A DNA stretch of 13,109 bases. It comes from Nitrospirota bacterium. Lineage in GTDB: Bacteria; Nitrospirota_A; Leptospirillia; Leptospirillales; Leptospirillaceae. Each line of letters starts with the position of its first letter. The first letter of the stretch is position 1. The stretch is from assembly GCA_023480765.1 (NCBI GenBank), contig JAMCWZ010000046.1:1-13109 (forward strand). Reading direction: 5' to 3'. The notes beneath the pieces are model-generated. The model ran no database searches. It saw nothing but the letters and a program-made list of their open reading frames with translations, and was not told the DNA's origin. The position numbers were made by a program, and so were the translations under genes. This document shows positions 12,344 to 13,109 of this stretch, piece by piece.

Positions 12344-13109
12344 ATGTGGAAGCGTCTACTTCCGATCGCTCTGATTGTGATCTCCTTCAATCTGATTATC
12401 TATTATTTCTGGGGTCCACAAAATCGTCAGAAAGTTTCCTCGAACATTAAGCAGACAGTCTCCGCCCTCTCCCTGCCTATGGTCAATGATGCTTATGATC
12501 AATCCCTTCTTATCAATAATAAAGACGTTCGTTGGTCGATATCCATGCGGACCGGTCAAATCTGGAAGTGGACACTTCTTGATTACCATCATTCCTCAAA
12601 TCACGAACACCTCTCCCTTCTGGACACACAAAAAGGCTATGCCGGCATGGGCCTTTTTTCAAGGGATAGCGGAACCCTCGTCCCTCTGATACCTGAAAGT
12701 ATTGTATGGGAAAATTCTCCGGGCCATTCGGGTGCTGTGAAGGTTCCTTCCACTGGAGGACATCTGGTCGAGAGATATAATGTCCACGGGAAGTTTCTCA
12801 CGTTGCATTATTCCTTTCTTCCTGCCGGATACCTCGTATCGTCTCATCTGGACAATCCATCTCACGTAAACGTGGTTTTCGGTTCCGGTCTCAATTTTGG
12901 CGTTTCTGCCTTAAAACAGACTTATGGGACCGAATTTCAAGGTCCCGTTTATGAGTCCACCGGAAAATTTCAGGAAATGAAAAAAGACGGATCTCTTTTC
13001 TTTGATACCGGGATGAAATGGGTCGGGAACGAAGACAAATATTTCATTGGATATGTTGCGCCGAAGTCAGCAGATTTATCTGTCGAGATCAAAAAAAATG
13101 GCTCATACA
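12344..13109 (+). CDS. yidC: Membrane protein insertase YidC, N-terminal part (3' truncated by window edge)
   Basis: The frame is open from ATG 12344 to the last base, 255 codons, without a stop. The N terminus MWKRLLPIALIVISFNLIIYYFW is the uncleaved first membrane segment. The rest is the periplasmic beta-supersandwich domain of Gram-negative YidC: SLLINNKDVRWSISMRTGQI, then LHYSFLPAGYLV, then late TGMKWVGNEDKYFIGYVAPK, which matches the conserved end of that domain. The five-helix insertase core lies beyond the window. YidC inserts inner-membrane proteins alone or with SecYEG. GAAAGG and GAGAG precede the start. The large P1 domain shows a diderm organism. It starts 43 bases after yidD. 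Confidence 0.93.
   Translation, partial: MWKRLLPIALIVISFNLIIYYFWGPQNRQKVSSNIKQTVSALSLPMVNDAYDQSLLINNKDVRWSISMRTGQIWKWTLLDYHHSSNHEHLSLLDTQKGYAGMGLFSRDSGTLVPLIPESIVWENSPGHSGAVKVPSTGGHLVERYNVHGKFLTLHYSFLPAGYLVSSHLDNPSHVNVVFGSGLNFGVSALKQTYGTEFQGPVYESTGKFQEMKKDGSLFFDTGMKWVGNEDKYFIGYVAPKSADLSVEIKKNGSY

Overview
The window comes from a diderm (Gram-negative type) bacterium: it encodes several predicted lipoproteins and exported proteins, and a YidC that carries the large periplasmic domain. The overall style (c-di-GMP enzymes, a DUF2844/DUF3443 pair, degenerate TnpB and IS110 copies) resembles Leptospirillum-type Nitrospirota, but that assignment is an impression from memory and could not be tested here.

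Layout. (1) 2-1495 (+) is the C-terminal part of a superfamily 2 helicase with a DUF3427 tail, cut off by the window edge. (2) 1500-3371 (-) is a compact cassette read leftwards: GGDEF diguanylate cyclase, then a small lipoprotein, then a CDGSH iron-sulfur protein whose ATG overlaps the lipoprotein stop. (3) 3550-4360 (+) holds a 41-residue glycine-rich lipoprotein-like ORF with a perfect Shine-Dalgarno, then a small beta-type carbonic anhydrase. (4) 4399-7316 (-) holds, in transcription order, an EAL phosphodiesterase, an exported DUF2844 protein and a DUF3443 lipoprotein with two aspartic-protease-like motifs. (5) 7360-11037 is an insertion-sequence graveyard: a frameshifted TnpB remnant (-), a nested hairpin, an N-terminal TnpB remnant (+), a broken IS110-family transposase (-), and one apparently intact ISNCY/IS1202-like element (-) flanked by 16-17 bp direct repeats. 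(6) 11092-13109 (+) is housekeeping: rplI, rpmH, rnpA, yidD and the start of yidC, visibly richer in A+T than the left part.

How the genes fit together. A diguanylate cyclase without a visible inhibitory site and an EAL protein with all expected catalytic residues lie on the same strand, separated by about 2.9 kb of exported and small soluble proteins, so a local c-di-GMP link is possible but unproven. rpmH-rnpA-yidD-yidC is the classical cluster joining RNase P, ribosomal protein L34 and membrane-protein insertion. The mobile elements have accumulated in the gap between the EAL gene and rplI. The ISNCY element sits inside the start codon region of the IS110 remnant and stops exactly at the -35 of a good promoter-like sequence for rplI. 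No tRNA, rRNA or CRISPR array was seen.
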